Shown here in pieces: positions 25,253-35,751 of a stretch of 64,000 bases of DNA. Both the position numbers and the translations under genes were made by a program. How positions within the stretch are numbered: position 1 is the stretch's first letter; each line of letters opens with the position of its first letter. The notes under the pieces are model-generated. The model saw nothing but the letters and a program-made list of their open reading frames with translations, made no database searches and had not been told where the DNA came from. The stretch comes from Acidobacteriota bacterium (GTDB lineage Bacteria; Acidobacteriota; Terriglobia; Bryobacterales; UBA6623): the NCBI GenBank assembly GCA_016125275.1, contig WGMB01000010.1, positions 310,001 through 374,000 of the forward strand, read 5' to 3'.

Positions 25253-26050
25253 CTACCGGAAGGTCGTGAGCGAGCCGGTCTGCGCCCAGCCCCGCCGATC
25301 GGCCAGCTCGTGCACGCGCCGGATGCGCTCTTCCGAGATCGGATGCGTCGAAAGAAAGGATTCCGCCGTCTTGGCGACCGGCGAGGTCGCCCGCGGCAAG
25401 CGGTCGAAGAACGACGCCGCGCCGGCGACATGGCCGTAGCGCCGGGCGACGAGCTCCAGACCCCAGGCGTCGGCCTCCAGCTCCTGGCCACGGCTGAAGC
25501 GGAGCTCGGCGAGGCTCTCGATCCATCCCAGCGACGAGACGTCTGCGCCCACGGCTGACGACGCCGCGCTCAGCGCCAACGACATCGCCAAGCGGCGGCC
25601 CAGCGCCCGCAGATGATCCCGATGGCGGAAGTGGCCGAGCTCGTGGCCCAGCACGAAGGCGAGCTCATTCTCCGATTGCACGGCGTCGAGCAGCCCCGTG
25701 GTAACGACGATCAGGCCGCCCGGCGCTGCGAATGCGTTTAGGTCCTTCTTGTCCATGACCCGCAAGGTGAGGTCGACGCCTCGCTCGGCGTCCAGATCGT
25801 CCAGCAGAGCCGCCACCCGCCGGGCGCGGTCGTCGTCGGCCGGTGGGAACTCCTTGGAAACGAAGCCGAAGAGGCTGGACTCCCAGGCTGGCGGAACGCG
25901 CACGATGAGCTCCTCGGCGATCCATCCGGCGCTCAACAGCAGCGCCGCGCCGAGAGAGGCGACGATGGCGACCAGCAGCAACGCTTCGCGCAGGGGATTC
26001 TCGCGCGAGTAGTTGACGCTTTCGTCAGGCGCTTTCGGCGTGAACCGCAT
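25253..26050 (-). CDS. M48 family metalloprotease
   Basis: A 265-residue membrane-anchored zinc protease. One transmembrane helix lies at about residues 22-45 (EALLLVAIVASLGAALLLSA). The zinc site is HELGH at 136-140, with the third ligand in QELEADAWG (E192). FVLGHELGHFRHRDHLRALG and a C-terminal THPISEERIRRV are typical of the HtpX/LoiP/YcaL-like group. It sits between a YbjQ-type gene (its start overlaps that gene's end) and a BlaI repressor gene, so it may be part of a protease-repressor circuit. The substrate is unknown. Confidence 0.88.
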   Translation of the reverse strand: MRFTPKAPDESVNYSRENPLREALLLVAIVASLGAALLLSAGWIAEELIVRVPPAWESSLFGFVSKEFPPADDDRARRVAALLDDLDAERGVDLTLRVMDKKDLNAFAAPGGLIVVTTGLLDAVQSENELAFVLGHELGHFRHRDHLRALGRRLAMSLALSAASSAVGADVSSLGWIESLAELRFSRGQELEADAWGLELVARRYGHVAGAASFFDRLPRATSPVAKTAESFLSTHPISEERIRRVHELADRRGWAQTGSLTTFR

Positions 26051-26552
26051 TGGACTCCCGGCCGGGCGCCGGCGCGTGGCTGCGGTCGAAGCGGATTGCC
26101 GTTCCGTAAGCGAGCATCTCGACACCGGCGACGCCGCTGCGCCCGGTGGTGTCGAGCTGGGCCGTCTCCAGGCGCACGTTGATGATTGCCTCGAAGCCCA
26201 TTTGCACGGCGTTCTCCTGCATCCGCAGCACGGCCTCCCGGCGGCCGCGGTCCAACAGAGGCTCCAAGGCGCGGATGCGTCCCCCGACCAGGGACCGCAG
26301 GCCGGTCAGCAGGCGCTTGAAGTAGTCCATCGAGACAACCACGCTGCCGCAGGCCAGACCGCTCGACTGCACCCGCCAGCCTTCGGGCAGGGTCTCGAAG
26401 GTCAGCGTCGGCAGCGTTCGGTAGACGGCCTCTCGTTCGCGAATGCTCTCGAAGTGCCGCGTCTCGAGCAGGGAGCCGACGATGAAGCCGACCAGTACAA
26501 AGAAAAGCGGGATCAGCGCGATCAGGAGCTGGAGGTAGAGGATGTCGTCCAC
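26025..26552 (-). CDS. Membrane-anchored YbjQ/UPF0145-like protein
   Basis: A 175-residue protein with an N-terminal transmembrane helix (LQLLIALIPLFFVLVGFIVG, about residues 8-28). A YbjQ-type domain follows with TGLRSLVGGRIRALEPLLDR, ENAVQMGFEAIINVRLET and VEMLAYGTAIRF. The YbjQ family forms pentameric alpha/beta assemblies and is often labelled a heavy-metal-binding domain, but its role is not established. It lies 5 bp after a soluble paralogue and overlaps the M48 start by 26 bp. Confidence 0.82.
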   Translation of the reverse strand: MDDILYLQLLIALIPLFFVLVGFIVGSLLETRHFESIREREAVYRTLPTLTFETLPEGWRVQSSGLACGSVVVSMDYFKRLLTGLRSLVGGRIRALEPLLDRGRREAVLRMQENAVQMGFEAIINVRLETAQLDTTGRSGVAGVEMLAYGTAIRFDRSHAPAPGRESNAVHAESA

Positions 26553-26557
26553 GGCCG

Positions 26558-26887
26558 CTACTCCACGCGCACGGCCGTCCCGTAGGCAAACAGCTCGGCG
26601 GCGCCCTGTGCGACGGAGCTGGTCGAGAAGCGTACGTTGACGACGGCGTTTGCGCCGACCGAGCGCGCCTGGGCCACCATCCGCTCGAGCGCCTGCTCGC
26701 GGGCTTCGTTGAGCAGCTCGGTGTAGCCCTTGAGCTCGCCGCCGACGATGTTCTTGAGGCCGGCCATGATGTCCCGGCCAAGGTGCTTGGCGCGGACGGT
26801 GCTGCCGCTGACCACGCCGAAGAACTCGACGATGCGTTTGCCGGGAATGGCTTCGGTGTTGGACAGCAGGATGTCAGGTGCGAACAT
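26558..26887 (-). CDS. YbjQ/UPF0145 family protein
   Basis: A 109-residue soluble protein beginning MFAPDILLSNTEAIPGKRIV, with FFGVVSGSTVRAKHLGRDIM, GLKNIVGGELKGYTELLNEA, GANAVVNVRFSTSSV and ELFAYGTAVRVE. This is the complete YbjQ fold at its usual length of about 105 residues. It heads a four-gene minus-strand run (YbjQ, membrane YbjQ, M48 protease, BlaI). The upstream ATG at 26983 is rejected because the added 32 residues are low-complexity. Confidence 0.85.
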   Translation of the reverse strand: MFAPDILLSNTEAIPGKRIVEFFGVVSGSTVRAKHLGRDIMAGLKNIVGGELKGYTELLNEAREQALERMVAQARSVGANAVVNVRFSTSSVAQGAAELFAYGTAVRVE

Positions 26888-26983
26888 CACAGCGGCCTCC
26901 CCGCCGCCTGACCCATTATGGGTCGCCGGACGCCGGGGCGGAAGGGGGTCTTGCGCCGCCGCTGACCCCCTTCTCGGCCGCAA

Positions 26984-28405
<1,422 letters not shown>

Positions 28406-28419
28406 CTATCCTGAGACCG

Positions 28420-29307
28420 ATGCATCGGCGCGCGGTTGTGGGATGGCTCCTCACGGCGGCGCTCTCCCCTGCCCTGGCTTCGTCGGCGGGCGTGATCGAG
28501 CCCGGCTCAGGCCATTTCCGCTTCGACGCCTACGCTCCGCTGGCGGATCGACCGCTCACGATCTGGTATTGGGCCCCGGAAGGGGATTTGGCGGATGTGG
28601 AAGTCGTCTTCGTGATGCACGGCACCCTGCGCAACGCCCGCACCTACCGCGACAACTGGGTGGAGGTCGCGCGAGACCGCCGGTTGCTCGTAATCGCCCC
28701 GGAGTTCTCGTGGAAGCTCTACCCCGGGAGCCGAGACTACAACCTGGGGCGGCTGATTGACTCCTCGGGAAGGCCTCGGCCCGAAGCCGAGTGGGCGTAC
28801 TCCGTGATCGAGCCTCTATTCGATTTCGTCGTACAGTCCGTCGGGGGACGCCAGCAGACCTACGCCATGTTCGGGCACTCCGCCGGAGGCCAATTCGTCC
28901 ACCGCTTTCTGCTGTTCAAGCCGAACAACCGGGCGCGCGCGCTGGTCTGCTCGAACGCCGGCTGGTACACCCTGCCGAGCTTCCAGGAGGCGTTCCCCTA
29001 TGGGCTGGGCCATAGCCCGGCCCAGCCCGCCGGCCTACGGTGCGCCCTGTCCCGCCGTCTGGTCGTTCAGCTCGGCGACGCTGACACCGATCCGGACGAC
29101 GACAGCCTGCGCAAGACCCCTGAAGCCTTGGCGCAAGGCCCCCATCGCTTTGCGCGCGGGCAGTACTTCCTGAAACGAGCGCGAGACGCCGCCGACCGCG
29201 AAGGGGTGGAACTGGGCTGGGAGATGTCGATCGAACACGGCGTGGGGCACGACAACGCCGCCATGGCGTCGCCTGCCGCCGAGCTGCTGTTCGGCCCCGG
29301 ACGCTGA
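28420..29307 (+). CDS. Secreted alpha/beta hydrolase (LpqC-like)
   Basis: A 295-residue protein with a signal peptide (MHRRAVVGWLLTAALSPALA). The fold is alpha/beta hydrolase: VVFVMHGTLRNARTYRDNW forms the oxyanion region, the nucleophile elbow is YAMFGHSAGGQFVHRFL (serine near residue 151), and HGVGHDNAAM near the C-terminus supplies the histidine. It resembles poly(3-hydroxybutyrate) depolymerase/LpqC-type esterases, but the substrate cannot be read from sequence. It is divergent from metY with a 131 bp gap. Confidence 0.82.
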   Translation: MHRRAVVGWLLTAALSPALASSAGVIEPGSGHFRFDAYAPLADRPLTIWYWAPEGDLADVEVVFVMHGTLRNARTYRDNWVEVARDRRLLVIAPEFSWKLYPGSRDYNLGRLIDSSGRPRPEAEWAYSVIEPLFDFVVQSVGGRQQTYAMFGHSAGGQFVHRFLLFKPNNRARALVCSNAGWYTLPSFQEAFPYGLGHSPAQPAGLRCALSRRLVVQLGDADTDPDDDSLRKTPEALAQGPHRFARGQYFLKRARDAADREGVELGWEMSIEHGVGHDNAAMASPAAELLFGPGR

Positions 29308-29322
29308 GCCGGGTCAGAGCGT

Positions 29323-30168
29323 CTAGAAATCGATCGAAAGCGTGGCCGTCATCCGCGACTCCACGCCGGTCGCGCGGAAGGTCCCGGCGATCGGCGCGGC
29401 TTCGGCTGCCGTCGGGGCCGCCGCCAAGGGCACGTGCCCGCTCGCCACGGCCAATCCGTGAGTGGGGTCATAGCCCCGCCAGCCGCCGCCCACGAGATAA
29501 ACCTCTGCCCAGGCGTGCAAGTGGCGTTCCTCGGTGTCCTGGTCGCCGTTTTGGTAGCCGCTGACGAAGCGGGCCGCTAAGCCCACTCGGCGGCAGCACG
29601 CGACGAAGGCGACCGCCACGTCGCGGCAGGCCCCTTCGCAGGACATCAGGGTCTCCTCGGCCGACCGCGCTGCGCCCAGCAGACGCTCGCGGAAGCGAAT
29701 CTGCTCATACATCCGCAGGTTGAGCGCGCTGAGGAAGTCCATCGCGTAGCCGTTGGAGGCGTTCAACGCCTCCTGGGCCCAGGCCCCGACCGCGTCGTCC
29801 GCCGGGCCGGATTCCTGGCGAAATCGACCCAACCACTCCGCTTCCGGCTGGCCGTAGGCCGCCGGAAGCCGCGCGTACTCGGGCTTGAGGAACAGAAAGT
29901 CGTAGGGATTGTCCCGAAAGGTCTCGACCTCGCCCTCGGCGCGGATCTCGAGCGAGTCGTGCAGATCCGTGAACCACAGATAGACCACCGAGTTGCCCTC
30001 GGCGTCCAGGGCCGACGACCGCGCCATCGGCGTCGGATGCACGTGGATATTCCAGTGTAGAACTCGCTGCGTGGGGTCCGAGCGCGGCTCGAGCCGCACC
30101 AAGTGGGGCTCCAAGAAGACCGCCCGGCTGAACTCGTATCGCGTCGTGTGCGCGATCCGGAGTTTCAC
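29323..30168 (-). CDS. Transglutaminase-like cysteine peptidase of the Anbu cluster
   Basis: A 281-residue protein starting with GTG 30168 (LRIAHTTRYEFSRAVFLEPH). An N-terminal beta domain (bacterial transglutaminase-like N region) is followed by the transglutaminase core. The catalytic cysteine is in SCEGACRDVAVAFVACCR (near residue 180), and histidine and aspartate are in RHLHAWAEVYLVGGGWRGY and DPTHG. Its start overlaps the stop of the Anbu gene (GTGA). The set transglutaminase, Anbu, alpha-E and ATP-grasp is a recurring bacterial cluster thought to make and process a peptide-like compound. Confidence 0.88.
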   Translation of the reverse strand: MKLRIAHTTRYEFSRAVFLEPHLVRLEPRSDPTQRVLHWNIHVHPTPMARSSALDAEGNSVVYLWFTDLHDSLEIRAEGEVETFRDNPYDFLFLKPEYARLPAAYGQPEAEWLGRFRQESGPADDAVGAWAQEALNASNGYAMDFLSALNLRMYEQIRFRERLLGAARSAEETLMSCEGACRDVAVAFVACCRRVGLAARFVSGYQNGDQDTEERHLHAWAEVYLVGGGWRGYDPTHGLAVASGHVPLAAAPTAAEAAPIAGTFRATGVESRMTATLSIDF

Positions 30169-30929
30169 GCCCGGTCTTCCTGCACGGTCGTCACCGGGTC
30201 CGGCTCGTCCAACTTGGCGAAGACCCGGTCCGCCCACTTCTCGGGGATGCTCTGCACGGCCATGCGGATGCGGTCCTGCCACCAGTGCGACAGCTCCGCC
30301 AAGTCGTCCTTCTCGAAGCGGTGCTCGATGATCTTGAACGAGTTGGCCTCGTACAAGGCTACGTCGATGGGGAAGTCGACGTCGGCGGCGGAGATCCGCG
30401 TCGAGTCGAACGACAGGCAGCCGACCTTGAAGGCGTGACGCATCGAGTCGTTCACCTTGAGTGCGCGGTCCAGCACCGGCTTCCCATAGCCGGTGGAGCC
30501 GATGATCTGATAGGGCGTTCCGCGCCCTGTGTCCACCCAGTTGCCCTCCGGGTAGACCAAATAGAGCTTCGGGGTGGGATCGTTGGCCATCTGGCCGCCG
30601 ATCAGAGCGTGAATGTTGAACTGCAACCCGCTCGAATCAAGAGCCTTGCGGTCTTCCTCGGCGACACGGCGAATCTGATTGGCGAACAGGTTCACGCAAT
30701 GGAAGAGCCGGCTGAAGGGCTCCTCGCGTTCGGCCAGCGCCTCTTCGAAGTACGTCAGCGCCTTATCCCGCAACGACCGTAGACCCGACGTCATCAGGAA
30801 CATGGCTCCGCCGGGAGGATGAAAGATCGTCAGCTTCCGCGCCGTGATGCATTCCCGGCCCGAGGTGACGAGTGTGTCCGCAATGCCGACCAGGCCTTCG
30901 TCGACGGCCATCCCCAAACAAAACGTCAT
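30165..30929 (-). CDS. Anbu (bacterial proteasome-like) peptidase
   Basis: A 254-residue Ntn-hydrolase. The N-terminus MTFCLGMAVDEGLVGIADTL fits the Anbu family: T2 would be the nucleophile after Met removal, with D18 and K32 (in TARKLTIF) completing the proteasome-type triad. PYQIIGSTGYGKPVLDRALK and RISAADVDFPIDVALYEAN are further family blocks. Anbu subunits assemble into open helical rings and have weak or unknown peptidase activity. It is coupled to the transglutaminase downstream and lies 12 bp from the alpha-E gene. Confidence 0.88.
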   Translation of the reverse strand: MTFCLGMAVDEGLVGIADTLVTSGRECITARKLTIFHPPGGAMFLMTSGLRSLRDKALTYFEEALAEREEPFSRLFHCVNLFANQIRRVAEEDRKALDSSGLQFNIHALIGGQMANDPTPKLYLVYPEGNWVDTGRGTPYQIIGSTGYGKPVLDRALKVNDSMRHAFKVGCLSFDSTRISAADVDFPIDVALYEANSFKIIEHRFEKDDLAELSHWWQDRIRMAVQSIPEKWADRVFAKLDEPDPVTTVQEDRA

Positions 30930-30941
30930 GTGTATTGAGCT

Positions 30942-31910
30942 CTATCGCAGCGTCGAACCGCGGACCGGCTTCGACGTGAAGAAGGTTTCGAACACGCAAT
31001 CGCCCACGCGATTGATTTTGGCCTGAATCTGATCCAGAGATTCGTGCAGGCCTGCTTTGACGATCTCCTGCTCGTCAGTATAGTCCAGCTCCGCGACCAG
31101 TTGGCCCAGCCTGCGCTCGGCCAAATTCCGGAACGTCTTGTGCGGAGTGCCGGTAATGGCGTGCAGGGAATGCTCGGCTTCGCTGAGGCAGAACAGCGTC
31201 GAGCGTGGGAACTCCCGGTCCAGGACGAGGAAGCGCACGATGAGGTCCGGCGTCACCCGCCCATGCACCTTGCGGTACATATCCTGGGCCGAGGCGGAAC
31301 GCAGCACGGCCGTCCAGTGCAGGTCGTCGATCGGAGAACCGACGTCGCTGGCGTCCGGTAAAAGGAGGAAATACTTGATGTCGAGGATGCGGGTGGTCTT
31401 GTCGGCCCGTTCCAGCAACCGCCCGACCCGCGAGAAGTGCCAGGCCTCGCCCCGCGACATCGTCTCCGACATGACGCCTTCGAGCAGGTGGCAAGCCTTG
31501 CGAACGCCCCGGAAGAACTCATGCGGGTTCGAACCGGCGTCGCCCTTGGCGCGGGGCGCCGTGACGGTCAGGTAGAACTCGTTGAGCGCCTCCCACGTTT
31601 CGGCGGAGATGATCTCGCGGATCGAGCGGGCGTTCTCGCGCGCGTTGAGCACGCAGGAGAGGATGGAGTTGGGGTTGGCCCGGTCGAAGGTCAGAAACTC
31701 GATCACGCTCTCGTCGTCGGCCGAGGAATAGCGCTTCTCGAAGTCTTCGTAGTCGCCGGTGATCTTGACCAGCGCGCCCCACTGCCCCTCGAAGTCTTCG
31801 GGCAGGTCGAGAAGCAGGTGCAGGTTGACGTCGACGAAGCGCGCCACGTTCTCGGCGCGTTCGATGTATCGGCCCATCCAGTAGATCGAGTCGGCGACAC
31901 GGCTCAGCAT
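30942..31910 (-). CDS. Alpha-E domain protein (DUF403)
   Basis: A 322-residue almost fully helical protein that starts [20 protein letters not shown], the family signature of DUF403/alpha-E. Other blocks are [20 protein letters not shown] and [20 protein letters not shown]. In all known contexts it is partnered with the circularly permuted ATP-grasp protein, whose gene end it overlaps here by 7 bp. Its exact reaction is not established; it may help an amide-bond-forming ligase. Confidence 0.92.
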   Translation of the reverse strand: MLSRVADSIYWMGRYIERAENVARFVDVNLHLLLDLPEDFEGQWGALVKITGDYEDFEKRYSSADDESVIEFLTFDRANPNSILSCVLNARENARSIREIISAETWEALNEFYLTVTAPRAKGDAGSNPHEFFRGVRKACHLLEGVMSETMSRGEAWHFSRVGRLLERADKTTRILDIKYFLLLPDASDVGSPIDDLHWTAVLRSASAQDMYRKVHGRVTPDLIVRFLVLDREFPRSTLFCLSEAEHSLHAITGTPHKTFRNLAERRLGQLVAELDYTDEQEIVKAGLHESLDQIQAKINRVGDCVFETFFTSKPVRGSTLR

Positions 31911-33406
31911 TCCGGCGATTGCTCCTGCGATTGGGTCTGCGTTTGGGCGGGCGGATTGCCGCGCGCTCCGTTGGGTCCGAGCACCCAGGTGTCCTTGCTT
32001 CCGCCGCCTTGTGACGAGTTCACGACCAGGGAGCCCTTGCGCAGAGCGACCCGCGTGAGACCGCCCGGCAGCACATAGATCTGCCGGCCGAAGAGCACGT
32101 AGGGCCGCAGGTCGACGTGGCGCCCTTCGAACTCCTCGCCGATCATCGTCGGCACGCGCGAAAGGTCGAGCGTGGGCTGTGCAATGTAGTTGCGCGGGTT
32201 GGCGAGAATCCGCCCTCGGAACTCCTCGCGCACCTCGGGCGTGGCGTGCGGCCCGACCATCAATCCGTAGCCGCCGGACTCATTGGCGGGTTTGACCACC
32301 AGCTTGTCGAGGTTCTCGAGCACGTGGCTGCGATCCTTCTCCCGCCAACACAAATAGGTCGGCACATTGGGAATGATCGGATCCTCGCCCAAATAGTACC
32401 GGATGATCTCCGGCACATAGGCGTAGATCACCTTGTCGTCGGCCACGCCGGTGCCGGGCGCATTCGCGAGGGTGACCCGGCCGGCCTTATAGACTTCCAT
32501 CAGCCCGGGGACGCCGAGCATCGAATCCGGACGAAACACCTTCGGGTCGAGGAAGTCGTCGTCGATGCGGCGGTAGATCACATCGACGCGCTCGAAGCCC
32601 TGAGTCGTCCGCATCCAGACATAGCCGTCGAAGACCACCAAGTCGCGGCCCTCGACCAACTCCACGCCCATCTGGCGGGCCAGGAAGGAGTGCTCGAAAT
32701 AGGCCGAGTTGTAGACTCCCGGCGTCAGCACCACGATGCCCGGATTGGCGCCTCCGCCGCGGGGCGCTACGTCCTCCAGCATCGAAAGCAGGCGGCTGCC
32801 GTAGTCATAGACCGGGCGCACGCCCAAGCCGTCGAACACTTGCGGAAACGTCTCCTTCATGACCGAGCGGTTCTCGAGCACGTAGGAGACGCCGGAAGGA
32901 CAACGCAGATTGTCCTCCAGGACGTAGATCTCGCCGCTGCCGTCGCGGACCAAATCGACGCCGGTGATGTGGCACCACACCGATCGCGGCGGGTCCAGGT
33001 CCTGGCATTGCGGGCGATAGCCCGAAGCCGACTCGATCAGCTCCCGGGGGATCACGCGGTCGGCCACGATCCGCTGGGCGTGATAGATGTCGTCGATGAA
33101 GAGGTTCAGCGCCCGAATCCGCTGGCGAAGGCCGCGCTCCACGCGGTCCCACTCATCGGCGGCGATGATGCGGGGGATGATGTCGAACGGAAAGATCCGC
33201 TCCGAGCCCTCGTCGGCCCCATAGACGTTGAATGTGATGCCCAGGCGCATCAGCGCGCGTTCGGCCATCTGGAGCTTTCGTCGGAGCTCTCCATCCGGCA
33301 GCGCGTCGATCCTCTCGAACAGCGCCCGCGCGTGTTCCCGGGGGACATTGCCCTCCGTGAACAACTCGTCGAAGAACCCTTCCGTCTGATAATTGGCAAA
33401 CTTCAT
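31904..33406 (-). CDS. Circularly permuted ATP-grasp protein (DUF404/DUF407)
   Basis: A 500-residue protein beginning [20 protein letters not shown]. It shows [40 protein letters not shown] (nucleotide and metal ligands), [20 protein letters not shown] and [20 protein letters not shown]. This is the circularly permuted type 2 ATP-grasp fold related to glutathionylspermidine synthase, so it should form an amide bond using ATP. The frame extends 39 residues upstream to 33523, but the family starts near the chosen ATG. It heads the Anbu gene set. Confidence 0.92.
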   Translation of the reverse strand: MKFANYQTEGFFDELFTEGNVPREHARALFERIDALPDGELRRKLQMAERALMRLGITFNVYGADEGSERIFPFDIIPRIIAADEWDRVERGLRQRIRALNLFIDDIYHAQRIVADRVIPRELIESASGYRPQCQDLDPPRSVWCHITGVDLVRDGSGEIYVLEDNLRCPSGVSYVLENRSVMKETFPQVFDGLGVRPVYDYGSRLLSMLEDVAPRGGGANPGIVVLTPGVYNSAYFEHSFLARQMGVELVEGRDLVVFDGYVWMRTTQGFERVDVIYRRIDDDFLDPKVFRPDSMLGVPGLMEVYKAGRVTLANAPGTGVADDKVIYAYVPEIIRYYLGEDPIIPNVPTYLCWREKDRSHVLENLDKLVVKPANESGGYGLMVGPHATPEVREEFRGRILANPRNYIAQPTLDLSRVPTMIGEEFEGRHVDLRPYVLFGRQIYVLPGGLTRVALRKGSLVVNSSQGGGSKDTWVLGPNGARGNPPAQTQTQSQEQSPEC

Positions 33407-33570
33407 AGCGGCGTCCACCCGAGTTGGCTCGATCGGAACCTTGTCCGACCGCGCCCGCGCCGCTTCGCGGAGGCGAGAAACTGTCGACTTCGCGCCTTCG
33501 ACCTGGAAGGCGGCGACAGTCATTAAACCATAGCGCCATACCGGGTTGCTTTTCGAGCCGCTGCCATAGA

Positions 33571-35745
33571 ATGGGCGACATGCGCCCCACTTTGGTCTGG
33601 CTTACTCTACTTCTTGGTTTGGCTTCGGCCGGCCCGGCTCAGCAGTTATCCGCTGAGCTGAGACCTTTCGATCCGCTCGACCTGCTCGAGCTCGAAACCC
33701 TGAATGTCGCCAAGGTCTCGCCGGACAAGCAATGGCTGCTGTACGGCCGCGAAGGTCTGGACTGGAAGAACAACCGTCGCACGGTGGACCTGTGGCTGGT
33801 CCGCACCGACGGCTCGCAGCGCCGCCGGATGACCTATTCCGGCGACCGGCGGGAGAGCGCGATCTCTTGGGCGAAGGACTCCGGGGCTTTCCTGTACCTC
33901 GCAACCGACGACAAGCGGCGCATGCAGGTGTTTCGCATGCGCGTCGACGGCGGTGAGGCGCAGCAGATCACCGAAGAAGCCGAGGGCGTGCAGGACTACG
34001 CGCTGAGCCCGTCGGGCGACCGGCTGGCCTATCGCACCGGCCCCAGCGGCGCCCGCATTCTCAAGATTCTCGACCTACAACGAGAACAGGCCCAGGCGAC
34101 CACCGCCAGCGGAGACCGCCCCTATGTGTTGCTGTTCCAGTGGCATCCGCAGGGCGACCGCATCCTCTTCACCTCGGCCGAGGAGAAGGAGTCCCTGTTG
34201 TCCGAGCGCGCCAAGAAGGGTTTCAACGTCCGCCTGAACGATGAGCCGAAATCGCCGCGGAACCTGTGGATCGCCGACCTCCGCACGGGGATGCAGGAGC
34301 GGCTCACCGACTATCCCGACCTATCGGTCTATGAGATCAAGCCTTCGCCGAGCGGTCGCTGGTGGGCCTTCAAGGCCCGCACCGCGGACCGCTACGGCAC
34401 CTCGTGGGACAACGAGCTGTATCTGCTCGACCTCGAAAAGGGCGGCGTGCGGAGGCTCACCAGCAACGCTCAAGACGAGGACGCCTTCTCGTTCTCGCCG
34501 GACGAGAAGCACTTGGCGTTCGTCGGCCCGGACGAAGGCGCACAGTATGCCGCCGAGAAGATTCACCTGGCGCCCTTGCCCGACGGGCCGATTCGAGAGC
34601 TTGGCGAGAAATGGCCCTACGACGCTGCCTTCGGCTACTGGGCGAAGGGCTCCTCGAAGATCTACTTCGCCTCCACGGTCGGCGTGAACCGGCAGATCTA
34701 TTCGATGCCTCTCGACGGTGGCGAGCCCGAGGCGCTGACGTCCGGCGATCACCTGCTGTCGCTCTCCTACGACCGGGAAGCCGACGCCCTGCTGGTCCGC
34801 AAAGCTTCCCCGCGGGCGCTCGACGAGCTGTATTTTGCCGACCCGGACGCGCCGGCGGACGCGAGCCGCTGGATGACGCTGACGGATTTCTCCGCGCAGC
34901 TAGCCGACCGGGCCATGGGCGAGTTCGAGACCGTGCACTGGACCAGCACCGACGGACAGGAGGTCGAGGGTCTGCTGATCAAGCCGGTGGGATACCAGGA
35001 AGGCGTCCGCTACCCCCTGATCGTGCAGGTTCACGGCGGCCCAGCCGGCACCTCCACCAACTCCTTTCCGGGGCGCTGGTCGACGTATTCGCACGTCTAC
35101 GCCGGCCGTGGCTACGCGGTGCTTCAACCCAACTACCGCGGCTCGTCCGGCTACGGCGCCAAGTTCCGGCAGCAGATCGCGGGCAACTACTTTCAGCAGG
35201 GCTTCGACGACATCATGACCGGCGTCGACTCCCTGATCGAGCGCGGGCTGGCGGACCCCGACCGGCTGGGCCACATGGGTTGGAGCGCCGGCGGGCACTG
35301 GTCGAACTGGGCGCTCACCCATACTGACCGCTTCAAGGCGATCGCTTCCGGCGCCGGCGCGGTCAACTGGATCTCGATGTGGGCGCAGAGCGATATGCAG
35401 ATCAACCGCGAGTTCTACTTCGAAGGCAAGCCCTACGAGAATCGCGAGCACTACCTGGAGGTCTCGCCGATCGCCTACATCGAAAACGCCAAGACGCCGA
35501 CGCTGATCTTCTGCGGCACGGCTGACGAGCGAGTGCCCAATCCGCAGAGCCGCGAGCTCTATGTGAATCTGAAGAACCTGGGAGTACCCGTCGAGTACAT
35601 CGAGTTTCCGGGTCAGGGTCACGGGCTGACCAACGCCCGCTATGAGCTGGTCAAGATGGAAGCGGAGCTGGCCTGGTTTGCCAAGTGGATCGAAGGCAAG
35701 GATGGTTGGCTGGACTGGCGCAAGCTGCTGGACACCGTGAAGTGA
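33571..35745 (+). CDS. Secreted S9 family (prolyl oligopeptidase-like) peptidase
   Basis: A 724-residue serine peptidase. A signal peptide follows [20 protein letters not shown]; an ATG three codons on is equally possible. Residues about 35-450 form a beta-propeller of WD40/PD40-type repeats ([30 protein letters not shown]). The catalytic domain has the nucleophile in [14 protein letters not shown] (S572), aspartate in [13 protein letters not shown] (D652) and histidine in [12 protein letters not shown] (H684). It should trim short peptides outside the cytoplasm. It converges with the SelA-like gene (6 bp gap). Confidence 0.92.
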   Translation: MGDMRPTLVWLTLLLGLASAGPAQQLSAELRPFDPLDLLELETLNVAKVSPDKQWLLYGREGLDWKNNRRTVDLWLVRTDGSQRRRMTYSGDRRESAISWAKDSGAFLYLATDDKRRMQVFRMRVDGGEAQQITEEAEGVQDYALSPSGDRLAYRTGPSGARILKILDLQREQAQATTASGDRPYVLLFQWHPQGDRILFTSAEEKESLLSERAKKGFNVRLNDEPKSPRNLWIADLRTGMQERLTDYPDLSVYEIKPSPSGRWWAFKARTADRYGTSWDNELYLLDLEKGGVRRLTSNAQDEDAFSFSPDEKHLAFVGPDEGAQYAAEKIHLAPLPDGPIRELGEKWPYDAAFGYWAKGSSKIYFASTVGVNRQIYSMPLDGGEPEALTSGDHLLSLSYDREADALLVRKASPRALDELYFADPDAPADASRWMTLTDFSAQLADRAMGEFETVHWTSTDGQEVEGLLIKPVGYQEGVRYPLIVQVHGGPAGTSTNSFPGRWSTYSHVYAGRGYAVLQPNYRGSSGYGAKFRQQIAGNYFQQGFDDIMTGVDSLIERGLADPDRLGHMGWSAGGHWSNWALTHTDRFKAIASGAGAVNWISMWAQSDMQINREFYFEGKPYENREHYLEVSPIAYIENAKTPTLIFCGTADERVPNPQSRELYVNLKNLGVPVEYIEFPGQGHGLTNARYELVKMEAELAWFAKWIEGKDGWLDWRKLLDTVK

Positions 35746-35751
35746 TCCACA

